Below are positions 23,159-31,124 of a stretch of DNA of 64,000 bases, one piece after another. This stretch comes from Rufibacter radiotolerans (GTDB taxonomy: Bacteria; Bacteroidota; Bacteroidia; Cytophagales; Hymenobacteraceae), in assembly GCF_001078055.1 (NCBI RefSeq), contig NZ_CP010777.1, positions 4,431,001 to 4,495,000 on the forward strand, written 5' to 3'. The notes below the pieces were generated by a model, which was not told where the DNA came from, made no database searches, and saw only the letters and a program-made list of their open reading frames with translations. A program made the translations under genes and the position numbers. Within the stretch, counting starts at the first letter, position 1; each line of letters opens with the position of its first letter.

Positions 23159-24694
23159 CTAGGCCGTGGCCGGGATGAGCAGCGAGGTGCCCGTCATTTC
23201 TACGGGGGCCTGCAGGCCCATCAATGCCAGCACCGTAGGCGCGATGTCGCCTAGCTTGCCGTCCTGCAGTTCGCCTTTGTAGTCATTGTCGGCCAGGATC
23301 ACCGGTACCAGGTTGGTGGTGTGGGCGGTGTTAGGCGAGCCGTCTGGGTTGCGCATCATATCGGCGTTGCCGTGATCGGCGATGATGATGGAGGCGTACC
23401 CGTGGGCCAACGCGGCGGTGACTACGTCTCCCATGCATTGGTCAACGGTTTCTACGGCTTTCACGGCGGCTTCAAACACCCCGGTGTGGCCTACCATGTC
23501 TGGGTTGGCGAAGTTGAGGCAGATAAAGTCGGCGGTCTCGGCTTCAATTTCAGGAATGATGGCATCTCTAATGTCAAAGGCGCTCATCTCGGGCTGCATG
23601 TCATAAGTGGCCACCTTAGGCGATGGGCACAGCAGACGCTTCTCTCCTTTGAACGGCTCTTCGCGGCCCCCGGAGAAGAAGAAGGTCACGTGCGGGTACT
23701 TCTCGGTCTCAGCTATGCGGATCTGGGTTTTACCGGCTTTCTCCAGCACCTCGCCCAGCGTGTTAGCCAGGTTGTCTTTGTCAAAGATGGGCTGTACGCC
23801 TACAAACGTGTCATCATAGTTGGTGAGGGTGTAGTAGCGCAGGGAAAGGGGGTGCATGTCCTGCTCGGGAAAGGCGCGCTGCGTGAGGGCCTGCGTGATC
23901 TCGCGGCCACGGTCCGTCCGGAAGTTGAAGCAGATCACCACGTCGCCCTCCTGGATGTGGGCCAGGGGCAGGCCGTTATCGTCCAGGCACACAATAGGCT
24001 GGATGAACTCATCGGTCACGCCTTCGTCATACGACTCTTGCATCGCTTCCCTCCAGTTTACGGCGGCTCTGCCCTGACCGTGCACCAGCAGGTCATAAGC
24101 CAGTTTCACGCGCTCCCAGCGGTTGTCACGGTCCATGGCGTAGTAGCGGCCAATGATGGAGGCCAGCTTGCCGCCGGTGGTGTTCAGGTGGTGCTGCAGG
24201 TCTGTTAAATACGCCAGGCCACCCTTGGGGTCAGTGTCACGGCCATCGGTGAAGGCGTGTACAAATACGTTAGACAGGCCTTGCTCCTGTGCCAGGCTGC
24301 AAAGGGCCTTTAAATGCTCAATATGGGAGTGTACGCCGCCGTCTGAAACCAGGCCAATGAAGTGCACCGGCTTATTGTTCTCGCGGGCGAACCGGAAGGC
24401 GTCCTGCAAAATGGGGTTTGTGCCCAGGGTTTTCTCTCTAATAGCTACGTTTATCTTGACCAGGTCCTGGTAGACCACGCGGCCGGCACCCAGGTTCATG
24501 TGCCCTACTTCAGAGTTTCCCATCTGGCCCTCGGGCAGACCTACGGCCTCTCCAGAGGCTTGCAGGCGCGCGTGCGGGAACCGGTGGCCCAGAGAATCCA
24601 TGAAAGGGGTATGGGCGTGCTCAATCGCCGATACGGAAGGGTCGGTGCCCAGGCCCCAACCGTCTAAGATCATCAAAAGTACCTTCTTACTCAT
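23159..24694 (-). CDS. gpmI: 2,3-bisphosphoglycerate-independent phosphoglycerate mutase
   Basis: The cytosolic glycolytic/gluconeogenic enzyme that interconverts 3- and 2-phosphoglycerate through a phosphoserine intermediate with two Mn2+ ions. In this 511-aa protein Asp11 (MILDGWGLG) and the catalytic Ser61 (GQMGNSEVGHMNLGAGR) are present, as are the phosphate-binding FTDGRDTDP, FNFRTDRGRE and the C-terminal metal site IIADHGNADMM. Full length. On the minus strand TATCTTTA (24700-24707), one base off the -7 consensus, sits just upstream of the start. Confidence 0.97.
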   Translation of the reverse strand: MSKKVLLMILDGWGLGTDPSVSAIEHAHTPFMDSLGHRFPHARLQASGEAVGLPEGQMGNSEVGHMNLGAGRVVYQDLVKINVAIREKTLGTNPILQDAFRFARENNKPVHFIGLVSDGGVHSHIEHLKALCSLAQEQGLSNVFVHAFTDGRDTDPKGGLAYLTDLQHHLNTTGGKLASIIGRYYAMDRDNRWERVKLAYDLLVHGQGRAAVNWREAMQESYDEGVTDEFIQPIVCLDDNGLPLAHIQEGDVVICFNFRTDRGREITQALTQRAFPEQDMHPLSLRYYTLTNYDDTFVGVQPIFDKDNLANTLGEVLEKAGKTQIRIAETEKYPHVTFFFSGGREEPFKGEKRLLCPSPKVATYDMQPEMSAFDIRDAIIPEIEAETADFICLNFANPDMVGHTGVFEAAVKAVETVDQCMGDVVTAALAHGYASIIIADHGNADMMRNPDGSPNTAHTTNLVPVILADNDYKGELQDGKLGDIAPTVLALMGLQAPVEMTGTSLLIPATA

Positions 24695-24739
24695 GCGCGT
24701 AAAGATACACTTCAGACTTGAAAAAGCAGAGCCTGGCCT

Positions 24740-24767
24740 TTGTTTCTGCAGATTTCCTGTATCTTTA
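24740..24767 (+). promoter_or_regulatory. Possible promoter (TTG / TATCTTTA) for the DUF4783 gene
   Basis: TTG at 24740, 17-base spacer, TATCTTTA at 24760-24767, one mismatch to TAnnTTTG. The gene starts 70 bases downstream. Confidence 0.35.
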
Positions 24768-24837
24768 AGGGGCTGAACTAATCTGGCTTTGGCATAGTTT
24801 TGGCATACAGGAAGGAAACTTGCTTACATTATAAGAC

Positions 24838-25239
24838 ATGAAAAATTTAAAGAGATTGGTGGCGATGACCGTGGTGCTGTTGGGAATGCTGGTGGGAGCC
24901 GGACAGGTGGCTGCGCAGTCTGACGTGATGGGCGGTATTCAGTCTGCTATCAAATCTGGTTCTTCCCGTGACCTGGCCCGTTATTTCAATACCAAGGTAA
25001 ACGTGATCATTGACGGCGACAACGGCAATTACAGCCAAAGCCAGGCCGAGATGGTGGTGCGTAACTTCTTCAGCAAAAACCCGCCGGCAGATTTCAGCTT
25101 TGACCACCAGGGTGGATCAGAAGACGGACAGCGCTACGCCATTGGTAAATACGCCCACAAAGGCGGCCGCTACAATGTGGTGGTGAAGGTGAAGAAATAC
25201 GGCGACGCCTACAAGATTGACACCATTGAGTTTAAGTAA
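24838..25239 (+). CDS. DUF4783 family exported protein
   Basis: A 133-aa protein with a cleavable signal peptide (ending VAAQS) and one NTF2-like domain of about 105 residues: IQSAIKSGSSRDLARYFNTKVNV, YSQSQAEMVVRNFFSKNPPADF, GKYAHKGGRYNVVVKVKKYGDAYKIDTIEF. This is the signature of DUF4783, a family typical of Bacteroidota and often located beside nadC, as here. Function unknown; a periplasmic ligand-binding or stabilising role is a guess from the fold. An intrinsic terminator follows. Confidence 0.88.
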   Translation: MKNLKRLVAMTVVLLGMLVGAGQVAAQSDVMGGIQSAIKSGSSRDLARYFNTKVNVIIDGDNGNYSQSQAEMVVRNFFSKNPPADFSFDHQGGSEDGQRYAIGKYAHKGGRYNVVVKVKKYGDAYKIDTIEFK

Positions 25240-25341
25240 AAACCAGACACAAGATATAATACGCAAGACAGAAGACTTCCTTAAAAGCCGCGCTTTTGTC
25301 TTATAAATGAAATATAATGGTCAGTTTTGGCCTATTCCTGT

Positions 25342-25369
25342 AAAAGGCACCGATTGTTCGGTGCCTTTT
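25342..25369 (+). terminator. Terminator between the DUF4783 gene and nadC
   Basis: Arms AAAAGGCACCGA / TCGGTGCCTTTT with TTGT loop and a following T run. It ends only 15 bases before the GTG start of nadC. Confidence 0.9.
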
Positions 25370-25371
25370 TT

Positions 25372-25379
25372 TATTTTTG
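25372..25379 (+). promoter_or_regulatory. Bacteroidota -7 element TATTTTTG directly in front of nadC
   Basis: TAnnTTTG match squeezed between the upstream terminator and the GTG at 25384. A start site 5-7 bases downstream would make the nadC mRNA leaderless. Confidence 0.45.
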
Positions 25380-25383
25380 CACC

Positions 25384-26244
25384 GTGAAAGCTCCATACCT
25401 TACCCAAGAAGCCATCAAAGCCTTTATCCGGCAGGCCCTGCAGGAAGACGTAGCTGATGGCGACCACTCGTCGTTGGCCGCTATTCCGGAGAGCGCCACC
25501 AACCAGGCTAAGCTTTTGGTCAAGGATGAAGGCATACTGGCCGGGGTGGAACTGGCCTGGAAGATCTTCCATGAGGTGGACCCTACGCTACACATGGAGA
25601 TATTGCTACAGGACGGGGCGCAGATCCACTACGGAGACGTGGCCTTTACCGTGCACGGCAAGGCGCAGTCTATCTTAACGGCCGAGCGGCTGGTGTTGAA
25701 CTGCATGCAGCGCATGAGCGGCATTGCCACCTACACCCGGAGCCTTGTGAAACTGATAGAAGGCACCGGCGCCAAGTTGCTGGACACCCGCAAGACCACC
25801 CCTAACTTCAGGATGATGGAAAAGTGGGCGGTCTTGATTGGCGGCGGCACTAACCACCGGTTTGGGTTGTTTGATATGATTATGCTTAAAGATAACCACG
25901 TGGATTATGCCGGGGGTATCAAACAAGCCATTGACGCCACCCACCAATACCTGGAAAAACTGGGCAAGCCGCTCAAGATTGAGATAGAGACCCGCAACCT
26001 GGACGAGGTACGGCAGGTGCTGGAGACTGGCGGCGTGGACCGCATCATGCTGGATAACTTCCCGGTAGAGCAACTGCGCGAGGCGGTAGCCCTCATTGGC
26101 GGCAAGTTTGAGACCGAGGCCTCTGGCGGTATTACTGAGGAAACCATCAGGGCCGTGGCCGAGACGGGCGTGAACTACATCTCCGTAGGGGCCCTCACGC
26201 ACTCCAACCGCAGCCTGGACCTGAGTTTGAAGGCGTACAGGTAG
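25384..26244 (+). CDS. nadC: Nicotinate-nucleotide pyrophosphorylase (carboxylating)
   Basis: Quinolinate phosphoribosyltransferase of de novo NAD synthesis: quinolinate plus PRPP gives nicotinate mononucleotide, CO2 and pyrophosphate. The 286-aa protein shows RLVLNCMQRMSGIAT, the substrate-binding LLDTRKTTPNFRMMEKWA, GGGTNHRFGLFDMIMLKDNH, EIETRNLDE and the C-terminal EASGGITEETIRAVAETGV barrel strand. The GTG at 25384 (VKAPYLTQEAIKAF) is the only start that fits the family N-terminus; the next methionine is 65 residues in, and any earlier start would read through the terminator hairpin. No nadA or nadB nearby. Confidence 0.95.
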   Translation: MKAPYLTQEAIKAFIRQALQEDVADGDHSSLAAIPESATNQAKLLVKDEGILAGVELAWKIFHEVDPTLHMEILLQDGAQIHYGDVAFTVHGKAQSILTAERLVLNCMQRMSGIATYTRSLVKLIEGTGAKLLDTRKTTPNFRMMEKWAVLIGGGTNHRFGLFDMIMLKDNHVDYAGGIKQAIDATHQYLEKLGKPLKIEIETRNLDEVRQVLETGGVDRIMLDNFPVEQLREAVALIGGKFETEASGGITEETIRAVAETGVNYISVGALTHSNRSLDLSLKAYR

Positions 26245-26312
26245 CACGATTTTTTTTAGAAGAGTAATTAAAAAGTAGAGAAAGAGCAAAGAGGGGGCGA
26301 ACCACCAAGTTT

Positions 26313-26340
26313 TGATACTTGATACGCGCTACCTGATACC
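26313..26340. repeat. Family C short repeat
   Basis: Contains TTGATACTTGATACGCGCTA and CTACCTGATACC, in the gap downstream of nadC, ten bases before the next start codon. Confidence 0.6.
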
Positions 26341-26349
26341 ATTAAGATT

Positions 26350-26967
26350 ATGCAACAACCAAATCAACGAGGAGGGCAACGGGTTACCCAACAGCAACCA
26401 TTCAACCCGCTGGCCATCCGGACCAAGAAGAACCAAGTAGATAAAAACGACTACGCCAAGATAGCCTTGCTGCAGGTCTGGAAGAAAGAGTGGTGGCGGG
26501 CGCTTATTCCGCTGGTGCTTTTCTCCTTGCCAGCCGCTATTGCTTTCTCCTGGTGGTGGGTAGCGGCTGCCGTGCTGGTGACCGTGCTGTATGTATTGGT
26601 GCGTTCTGCGCAAGTGATGGGGGTCACCCAGATGGAGCAGAGCAGCGTGCTATTTGAGCGGGTGAACTATGAGATTGACCAGCGCCAGATTCTGCTTAAA
26701 CGCAATGACCGCGAGTGCATGGCCCTGCAGTGGGACATGATTGACCGCGTTACCCAGAACAAAGACTCTTACTTCATGTACCTGAAAGGCCCCTCGGCGG
26801 ACCAGTTACCGGGTGGGTTCAAGGGCTGGCTGGCCAAAACCTTTAACGTGCCTGTGTTCCTGCACCTGCCGTTCCGTATCTTCAACAGCCCCAATGACCT
26901 CAAACTCATGGACTCGCTGTTACGCCGTAAGAACTTTATTCCCACTGAAGCGTCTAAAGTAGCTTAA
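26350..26967 (+). CDS. Hypothetical two-helix membrane protein, 205 aa
   Basis: A Gln/Asn-rich N-terminus (about 35 residues), two adjoining transmembrane helices (about 54-92; LIPLVLFSLPAAIAF, VAAAVLVTVLYVLV), then a cytoplasmic domain of about 110 residues (NYEIDQRQILLKRNDRECMA, WDMIDRVTQNKDSYFMYL, LHLPFRIF). The tail, with its pleckstrin-like beta pattern and aromatic FMYL strand, recalls YcxB-like C-terminal domains, but the match is weak. Function unknown. A small lipoprotein gene follows 27 bases downstream. Confidence 0.75.
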   Translation: MQQPNQRGGQRVTQQQPFNPLAIRTKKNQVDKNDYAKIALLQVWKKEWWRALIPLVLFSLPAAIAFSWWWVAAAVLVTVLYVLVRSAQVMGVTQMEQSSVLFERVNYEIDQRQILLKRNDRECMALQWDMIDRVTQNKDSYFMYLKGPSADQLPGGFKGWLAKTFNVPVFLHLPFRIFNSPNDLKLMDSLLRRKNFIPTEASKVA

Positions 26968-26994
26968 TTTGTTTCTGATATAAATTCCTTAAAA

Positions 26995-27288
26995 ATGATA
27001 AAAAACACCCTTTCCGTTTTAGCCGTGGCCGGTGCTCTTTTGCTGGCTTCCTGCAGCAGCAACCCGTCTGACCTGCGTCCTGGTGTAAAAGTGTCTGTTG
27101 ATTCGGTGCCCCCGGGCATGCGCAACAACACTTCTAACATTGACAATGGCCGTAATGACGCAGAGGTGACCCGCCCAGACGTGCAGGTAAACCATGACGA
27201 GCACGAGAAGAAAACCAAGCCGGGCAGCGATAAGGAAATAGCCCCTTCTCAGAAAACTACCCAGAAAGAAGCGGTAGAGAACCACTAA
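26995..27288 (+). CDS. Small hypothetical lipoprotein, 97 aa
   Basis: Signal peptide with lipobox LLASC (Cys19), then an unstructured, hydrophilic mature part rich in Asp, Asn, Lys and Glu (MRNNTSNIDNGRNDAEV, VNHDEHEKKTKPGSDKE). No domain is recognised; proteins of this make-up are usually tethered, disordered envelope proteins. Followed closely by a long family A palindrome that could end its transcript. Confidence 0.65.
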   Translation: MIKNTLSVLAVAGALLLASCSSNPSDLRPGVKVSVDSVPPGMRNNTSNIDNGRNDAEVTRPDVQVNHDEHEKKTKPGSDKEIAPSQKTTQKEAVENH

Positions 27289-27302
27289 TATCCATTTATT
27301 CT

Positions 27303-27352
27303 GAAGCCCGTTTCTGGCCTGTTTTTCTGTAAACAGGCCAGAAACGGGCTTC
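27303..27352. repeat. Family A repeat with 22-bp perfect arms
   Basis: Arms start GAAGCCCGTTTCTGGCCTGT and pair without mismatch around TTCTGT. The TTTCTGGCC/GGCCAGAAA pairs differ from other copies but keep pairing, a clear compensatory change. Confidence 0.9.
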
Positions 27353-27374
27353 GGCGTACCTTCTGTTTTTACAT

Positions 27375-27662
27375 ATGAAAAAGATCTTTTTATCCTGGGC
27401 CCTAGCCCTCACCGCCTTAGTAACCGTTTCTTCGTGCTCTTCTTCTACTAAGGAGCAACCTGCCACTGAGGCAACCGCCCCGGCCCAGACAGAGGCGACC
27501 GCGGCAGACACTACCGCCGCTACCCAGACCGGCCAGATGGCCTACATCTGCCCTATGGAATGCGACGGCAGCGCCAGTATGAAACCTGGCAAGTGCCCGG
27601 TATGCGGCATGGACCTGGTAAAGAACCCTGCCGCCTCCGCAGACGCCAAAGGCGCCCAGTAA
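27375..27662 (+). CDS. Lipoprotein with heavy-metal-binding domain
   Basis: A 95-aa lipoprotein: lipobox VSSC (Cys21), a long Ala/Thr/Glu linker (about 22-55), and a C-terminal heavy-metal-binding domain with four cysteines in YICPMECDG and GKCPVCGMDLV. This CPM...CPxCGM domain is known from copper/silver efflux systems (CusB/CopA N-termini) and free-standing metal-binding lipoproteins. It probably binds Cu or a similar metal in the periplasm. A ZIP transporter gene lies two genes downstream on the same strand, a possible metal connection. Confidence 0.82.
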   Translation: MKKIFLSWALALTALVTVSSCSSSTKEQPATEATAPAQTEATAADTTAATQTGQMAYICPMECDGSASMKPGKCPVCGMDLVKNPAASADAKGAQ

Positions 27663-27720
27663 GCCCGGGCTGGCCCTGCGCCAGTACCTGCGCTTACGCT
27701 TTACTTCTTACCCCATCCGC

Positions 27721-28455
27721 ATGACACAACCCATTGATTGGTTTAGTACTTGGTTTGATTCTCCGTATTACCACCAGTTATACAAGAGCCGTGACGCCCA
27801 TGAAGCCCAACGGTTTATGGATAACCTTCTGGATCACCTTCAACCAAAGCCGAACTGCAAATTAATGGACCTGGCCTGCGGTAAAGGACGCCATGCCATT
27901 TACCTCAATGAGAAAGGCTATGACGTAACCGGTCTTGACCTGTCTGAGCAGAGCATTGCCTTTGCCAAACAGTTTGAGAATGACCGGCTGCATTTCTTTG
28001 TGCATGACATGCGCGAGGTGTTCCAGCCAGACACGTTTGACTTTGTGCTGAACCTGTTCACCAGTTTCGGTTACTTTCAGGCAGACGCAGAGAACGTGGT
28101 GGCCTTACGGGCCACTACCGCCTCTTTGAAGGTGGGCGGCAAGCTGGTGATAGACTTCATGAACACCCGCCGGGTGATTAACCGTCTGGTGGCCCATGAG
28201 GTAAAGGAAGTAGACAATATCACCTTTCATATTACCCGTAAACTGGAGGCTGGCTTTATTATTAAGACCATTAGGTTTGAAGACCAGGGGCAGCCTTTTG
28301 AGTTCATAGAAAAAGTGCGTGCGCTGCAGTATGAGGAGTTTCTGGAGTACTTCCAGATGTCCCAGCTGCGGGTGGCCGAGGTGTTTGGTGATTATCACCT
28401 GAATCCCTTTGACCCCGAGAAAAGCGAGCGTATGATTTTCATCCTGAAGCGATAA
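27721..28455 (+). CDS. Class I SAM-dependent methyltransferase
   Basis: A 244-aa soluble Rossmann-fold methyltransferase with motif I LMDLACGKGRHAIYLNEKGY, the acidic post-I residue DVTGLDLS and DFVLNLFTSFGYF at the motif IV position. Related proteins are annotated as methyltransferase domain 25/11 enzymes acting on small molecules; the substrate is not deducible. It ends 5 bases before the ZIP transporter gene, so the two form an operon. Confidence 0.85.
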   Translation: MTQPIDWFSTWFDSPYYHQLYKSRDAHEAQRFMDNLLDHLQPKPNCKLMDLACGKGRHAIYLNEKGYDVTGLDLSEQSIAFAKQFENDRLHFFVHDMREVFQPDTFDFVLNLFTSFGYFQADAENVVALRATTASLKVGGKLVIDFMNTRRVINRLVAHEVKEVDNITFHITRKLEAGFIIKTIRFEDQGQPFEFIEKVRALQYEEFLEYFQMSQLRVAEVFGDYHLNPFDPEKSERMIFILKR

Positions 28456-28460
28456 CCCAC

Positions 28461-29246
28461 ATGGTAGTAGCGGTCTCCGTTCTATTCTTTACCGTTCTGC
28501 TGGCCGGCTGGCTGGTACGTTTTCTGCCCCAGCAGAACCAGCGCTGGCTTAAGATGCTGCTGGCCTTTAGCGGGGCGTACCTGTTCGCGCTTACCATTCT
28601 GCACATTCTGCCAGACGTGTTGCTCAGCACAGATGACCCGCACCGAGTGGGTTTTTATGTGCTGGCCGGCTTTTTCCTGCAATTGGTCCTGGAGGTATTT
28701 TCCCACGGCGTGGAGCACGGGCACATTCATGCCCACCCAGAGCGCGAAGGGCACCAGCACCGCCACGTGAGCACGGTTCCCATCCTGCTGCTAGTGTCTC
28801 TTATTATTCACTCGTTTCTGGAAGGCAGCATTATGGTGCAGAGCCGCATGGCCGCCCAACAGGCGCATGAGCACCTGCAGCACTCGCACGTTGGTGATAA
28901 TTTCTACACCATTCTGGCGGGCATTGCGCTGCACCACATTCCGGCGGCCATTGCCTTAATGTCTGTGCTAGTGGCGCGCCTGCATAGTTTCAAGAAAGCC
29001 TTTGCCTATCTGCTGCTGTTTGCGGCGGCGGCCCCGGCGGGGCTCCTGTTCAGTAATTACATTGCCCTGGAAAAACTACTTTCCAGCGAAGCCTATACTA
29101 TTCTTTCGGGTTTGGTGGTAGGTAACTTCCTGCACATTTCCACCACCATCTTGTTTGAGACCAGCCCCGAGCACCGGTTCAACCAAGGCAAACTGCTGGC
29201 TACCCTGGCCGGGGCTTTGCTGGCGGTAGGGGCCGGTATGCTGTAA
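28461..29246 (+). CDS. ZIP-family metal transporter
   Basis: A 261-aa polytopic inner-membrane protein with about eight hydrophobic segments. ZIP hallmarks: FALTILHILPDVL in TM2, a His-rich loop (HGVEHGHIHAHPEREGHQHRH, about residues 78-98), LLVSLIIHSFLEGS (TM4 metal site) and GIALHHIPAAIAL (TM5 metal site). ZIP proteins move zinc, iron or manganese into the cytoplasm. The substrate is unproven; the His-rich loop favours zinc. It is co-transcribed with the methyltransferase, with the metal-binding lipoprotein just upstream. Confidence 0.9.
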   Translation: MVVAVSVLFFTVLLAGWLVRFLPQQNQRWLKMLLAFSGAYLFALTILHILPDVLLSTDDPHRVGFYVLAGFFLQLVLEVFSHGVEHGHIHAHPEREGHQHRHVSTVPILLLVSLIIHSFLEGSIMVQSRMAAQQAHEHLQHSHVGDNFYTILAGIALHHIPAAIALMSVLVARLHSFKKAFAYLLLFAAAAPAGLLFSNYIALEKLLSSEAYTILSGLVVGNFLHISTTILFETSPEHRFNQGKLLATLAGALLAVGAGML

Positions 29247-29267
29247 GCGAAGAGGCGCAAGCAGTTG

Positions 29268-29307
29268 CCGTTTTGGGGCCGTTTTACCAAAAACGGCCCC
29301 AAAACGG
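29268..29307. repeat. Family A palindromic repeat
   Basis: CCGTTTTGGGGCCGTTTTT paired with its complement; 18-19 bp nearly perfect. Downstream of the ZIP gene. Confidence 0.85.
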
Positions 29308-29465
29308 TTGAACGCCATTTCTGTTTTTTTCAATCACCCAGGGTGGGCCGTCTGGTTCTTTAGGCAGGCTACAACATTTCCCGTAAAAGAAAGTATCTTA
29401 AGCAGGCACAGCGGCCGGGTTCTCTTGTTCCTGGTCCTTTTCAATGTGCGTCTAAACGTGTTGCT

Positions 29466-30140
29466 ATGAAGAGAATAATAGTCTTGGTCTCCGTGCTGGT
29501 AGTCATTGGGGCGGTAGGTTTCTGGCTCTACAAACGGTATGCCCAGGGGCCGGAGTACTCTTTGTACCAGATCAAGCAGGCGGTAGACAACCGCGACATG
29601 GCGGCCCTGGAGAAATACGTAGACGTAGACCGCACTACAGCCAGTTTCCTGGACCAGGCCGTGCAGGCCGGCATGGCCGAACTGCCCCAGAAACAGCAGG
29701 CCATGGCGGCCATAGTGCTGGGCATGGCCATGGCTTCTAAAAAAGAGCAGGTTTTGCAGGCGCTGCGCGATGGCATTGAAGATTACGTGGAAAAAGGAAG
29801 CTCTGGTCGGACGGCGCCCAAAGGAGTTAATGAACAAGAATGGGAGCAACTACAGTCGGTGCTGCCTTTGAAGAAGCTGCTGGAGGAGAACCCGCTTATC
29901 AACAGCCGCCTGGAAGGCATTTCTTACGTGAACCGGCAGGACTCCCTAGCGGTGGTAGGGCTGGACCTACGCATGCCCTCGCAGCCTGAGCCCGTTATTG
30001 TGGAAGTGCAGATGGTGGACAAGGGCACCTATTGGCAGGTGGTAGGCCTGCCCAACGCAGGCCCTGTCATGAAACAGCTGGGGCTGTTGGAAACCATGAA
30101 GCAGTTGCAGAATCTGCCCCAGTTAAAGCTGAAGATGTAA
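29466..30140 (+). CDS. DUF2939-like protein, 224 aa
   Basis: An N-terminal hydrophobic anchor (residues 3-22, IIVLVSVLVVIGAVGFWLY) followed by GPEYSLYQIKQAVDNRDMAALEKYVDVD, the typical opening of DUF2939 proteins, where a residue pattern of alternating helices suggests accumulation of paired repeats. The C-terminal part (LAVVGLDLRMPSQPEPVIVEV, YWQVVGLPNAG) is beta-rich. Function unknown; periplasm-facing and membrane-tethered by its topology. It has family A repeats on both sides. Confidence 0.75.
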   Translation: MKRIIVLVSVLVVIGAVGFWLYKRYAQGPEYSLYQIKQAVDNRDMAALEKYVDVDRTTASFLDQAVQAGMAELPQKQQAMAAIVLGMAMASKKEQVLQALRDGIEDYVEKGSSGRTAPKGVNEQEWEQLQSVLPLKKLLEENPLINSRLEGISYVNRQDSLAVVGLDLRMPSQPEPVIVEVQMVDKGTYWQVVGLPNAGPVMKQLGLLETMKQLQNLPQLKLKM

Positions 30141-30176
30141 AATAGGGCTGCTGATTGCAGTGGGTTTGTTTGATTA

Positions 30177-30216
30177 GCTGTTTTCTGCCTATTTTCGCCA
30201 AAAAAGATGCAAAACG
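30177..30216. repeat. Family A palindromic repeat, decayed
   Basis: GCTGTTTTCTGCCTATTTTC and GATGCAAAACGC; upstream of the interrupted purU. Confidence 0.5.
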
Positions 30217-30260
30217 CAGACAGACAATAGTTTGGCTGCCCATTCCCCAGCTTCGCGGCC

Positions 30261-31091
30261 ATGATTCATACGCTCCTCATTGACTGCCCAGACCGCAAAG
30301 GGCTTATTTTCACCATTACCCAGATCGTTTTCAGGAACAACCTCAACATCACCAGCAATGATGAGTTTGTGGATCGTGCGCGCAACCACTTCTTCATGCG
30401 CGCCGAACTCTCGGGGGAGCTGCAGCCTTCCCATCTGGGAGAGGAACTGCGGGTCGAGCTTCCGCCGGAGGCGAACATACGGCTGGTGCCGGAACGCAAA
30501 AAGAACATTGTACTCCTGGTCACCAAAGAGCACCACTGCCTGGGGGATCTGCTGCTGCGGCATTAGTACGGCGACCTGAACGCCACCATTCTGGCGGTAA
30601 TTGGCAACTACCTGGAGCTGGAGTCTTTGGTAAGCCGCTTCGGGATTCCGTTTCACTACATCTCGCATGAAGGAAAGACCCGCGAGGCGCATGACCAGGA
30701 AATGAGCGAGGTAATTGACGCTTACCACCCCGAGTACTTGGTGTTGGCCAAATACATGCGCGTGCTCAGCTCGGCATTTGTGGCCCGGTTTCCTAACCGC
30801 ATCATCAACATCCACCACTCATTCCTGCCCGCCTTTATTGGTGCCAACCCGTACCGGCAGGCTTTTGAGCGCGGTGTGAAAATCATTGGTGCCACCGCCC
30901 ACTTCGTGAACACAGACCTGGACGAGGGCCCAATCATTGCCCAGAACGTGATTCAGGTAAACCATGCCCAAGGTGCCCGCGACATGGCCCAGGCCGGACG
31001 TGATGTGGAGAAGATTGTGCTGGCCCAGGCCCTGAAACTGGTCTTCGCGGAGAAGGTGTTCGTAAGCAATAACAAGACTATTATCTTTTAA
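30261..31091 (+). pseudogene. purU: Formyltetrahydrofolate deformylase, interrupted by an in-frame amber codon
   Basis: PurU hydrolyses 10-formyl-THF to formate and THF, supplying formate to PurT. The N-terminal ACT domain (HTLLIDCPDRKGLIFTIT) runs to CLGDLLLRH, where TAG at 30564-30566 interrupts the frame. Reading on in the same frame gives YGDLNATILAVIGNY, the catalytic IINIHHSFLPAFIG and GATAHFVNTDLDEGPII, to a normal C-terminus. Apart from this codon the gene is full length (276 codons before the final stop) and unfrayed, suggesting a recent nonsense change (CAG or GAG to TAG), a sequencing error, or suppression. A TTG at 30627 could restart a catalytic-domain fragment, but probably without function. 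Confidence 0.88.
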
Positions 31092-31124
31092 CTAGCCTTC
31101 ATTGTAACAACCAACAAAAAACTA

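Noticed and set aside
23321..24208. Long plus-strand frame opposite gpmI
   Set aside because: Antisense shadow of a highly conserved gene; the translated sequence has no known motif.
30561..30569. Amber codon in purU read as a recoded amino acid (pyrrolysine or suppression by design)
   Set aside because: TAG ends another gene normally in this window and prfA is intact; no sign of a pyl system. Nonsense mutation or sequencing error is simpler.
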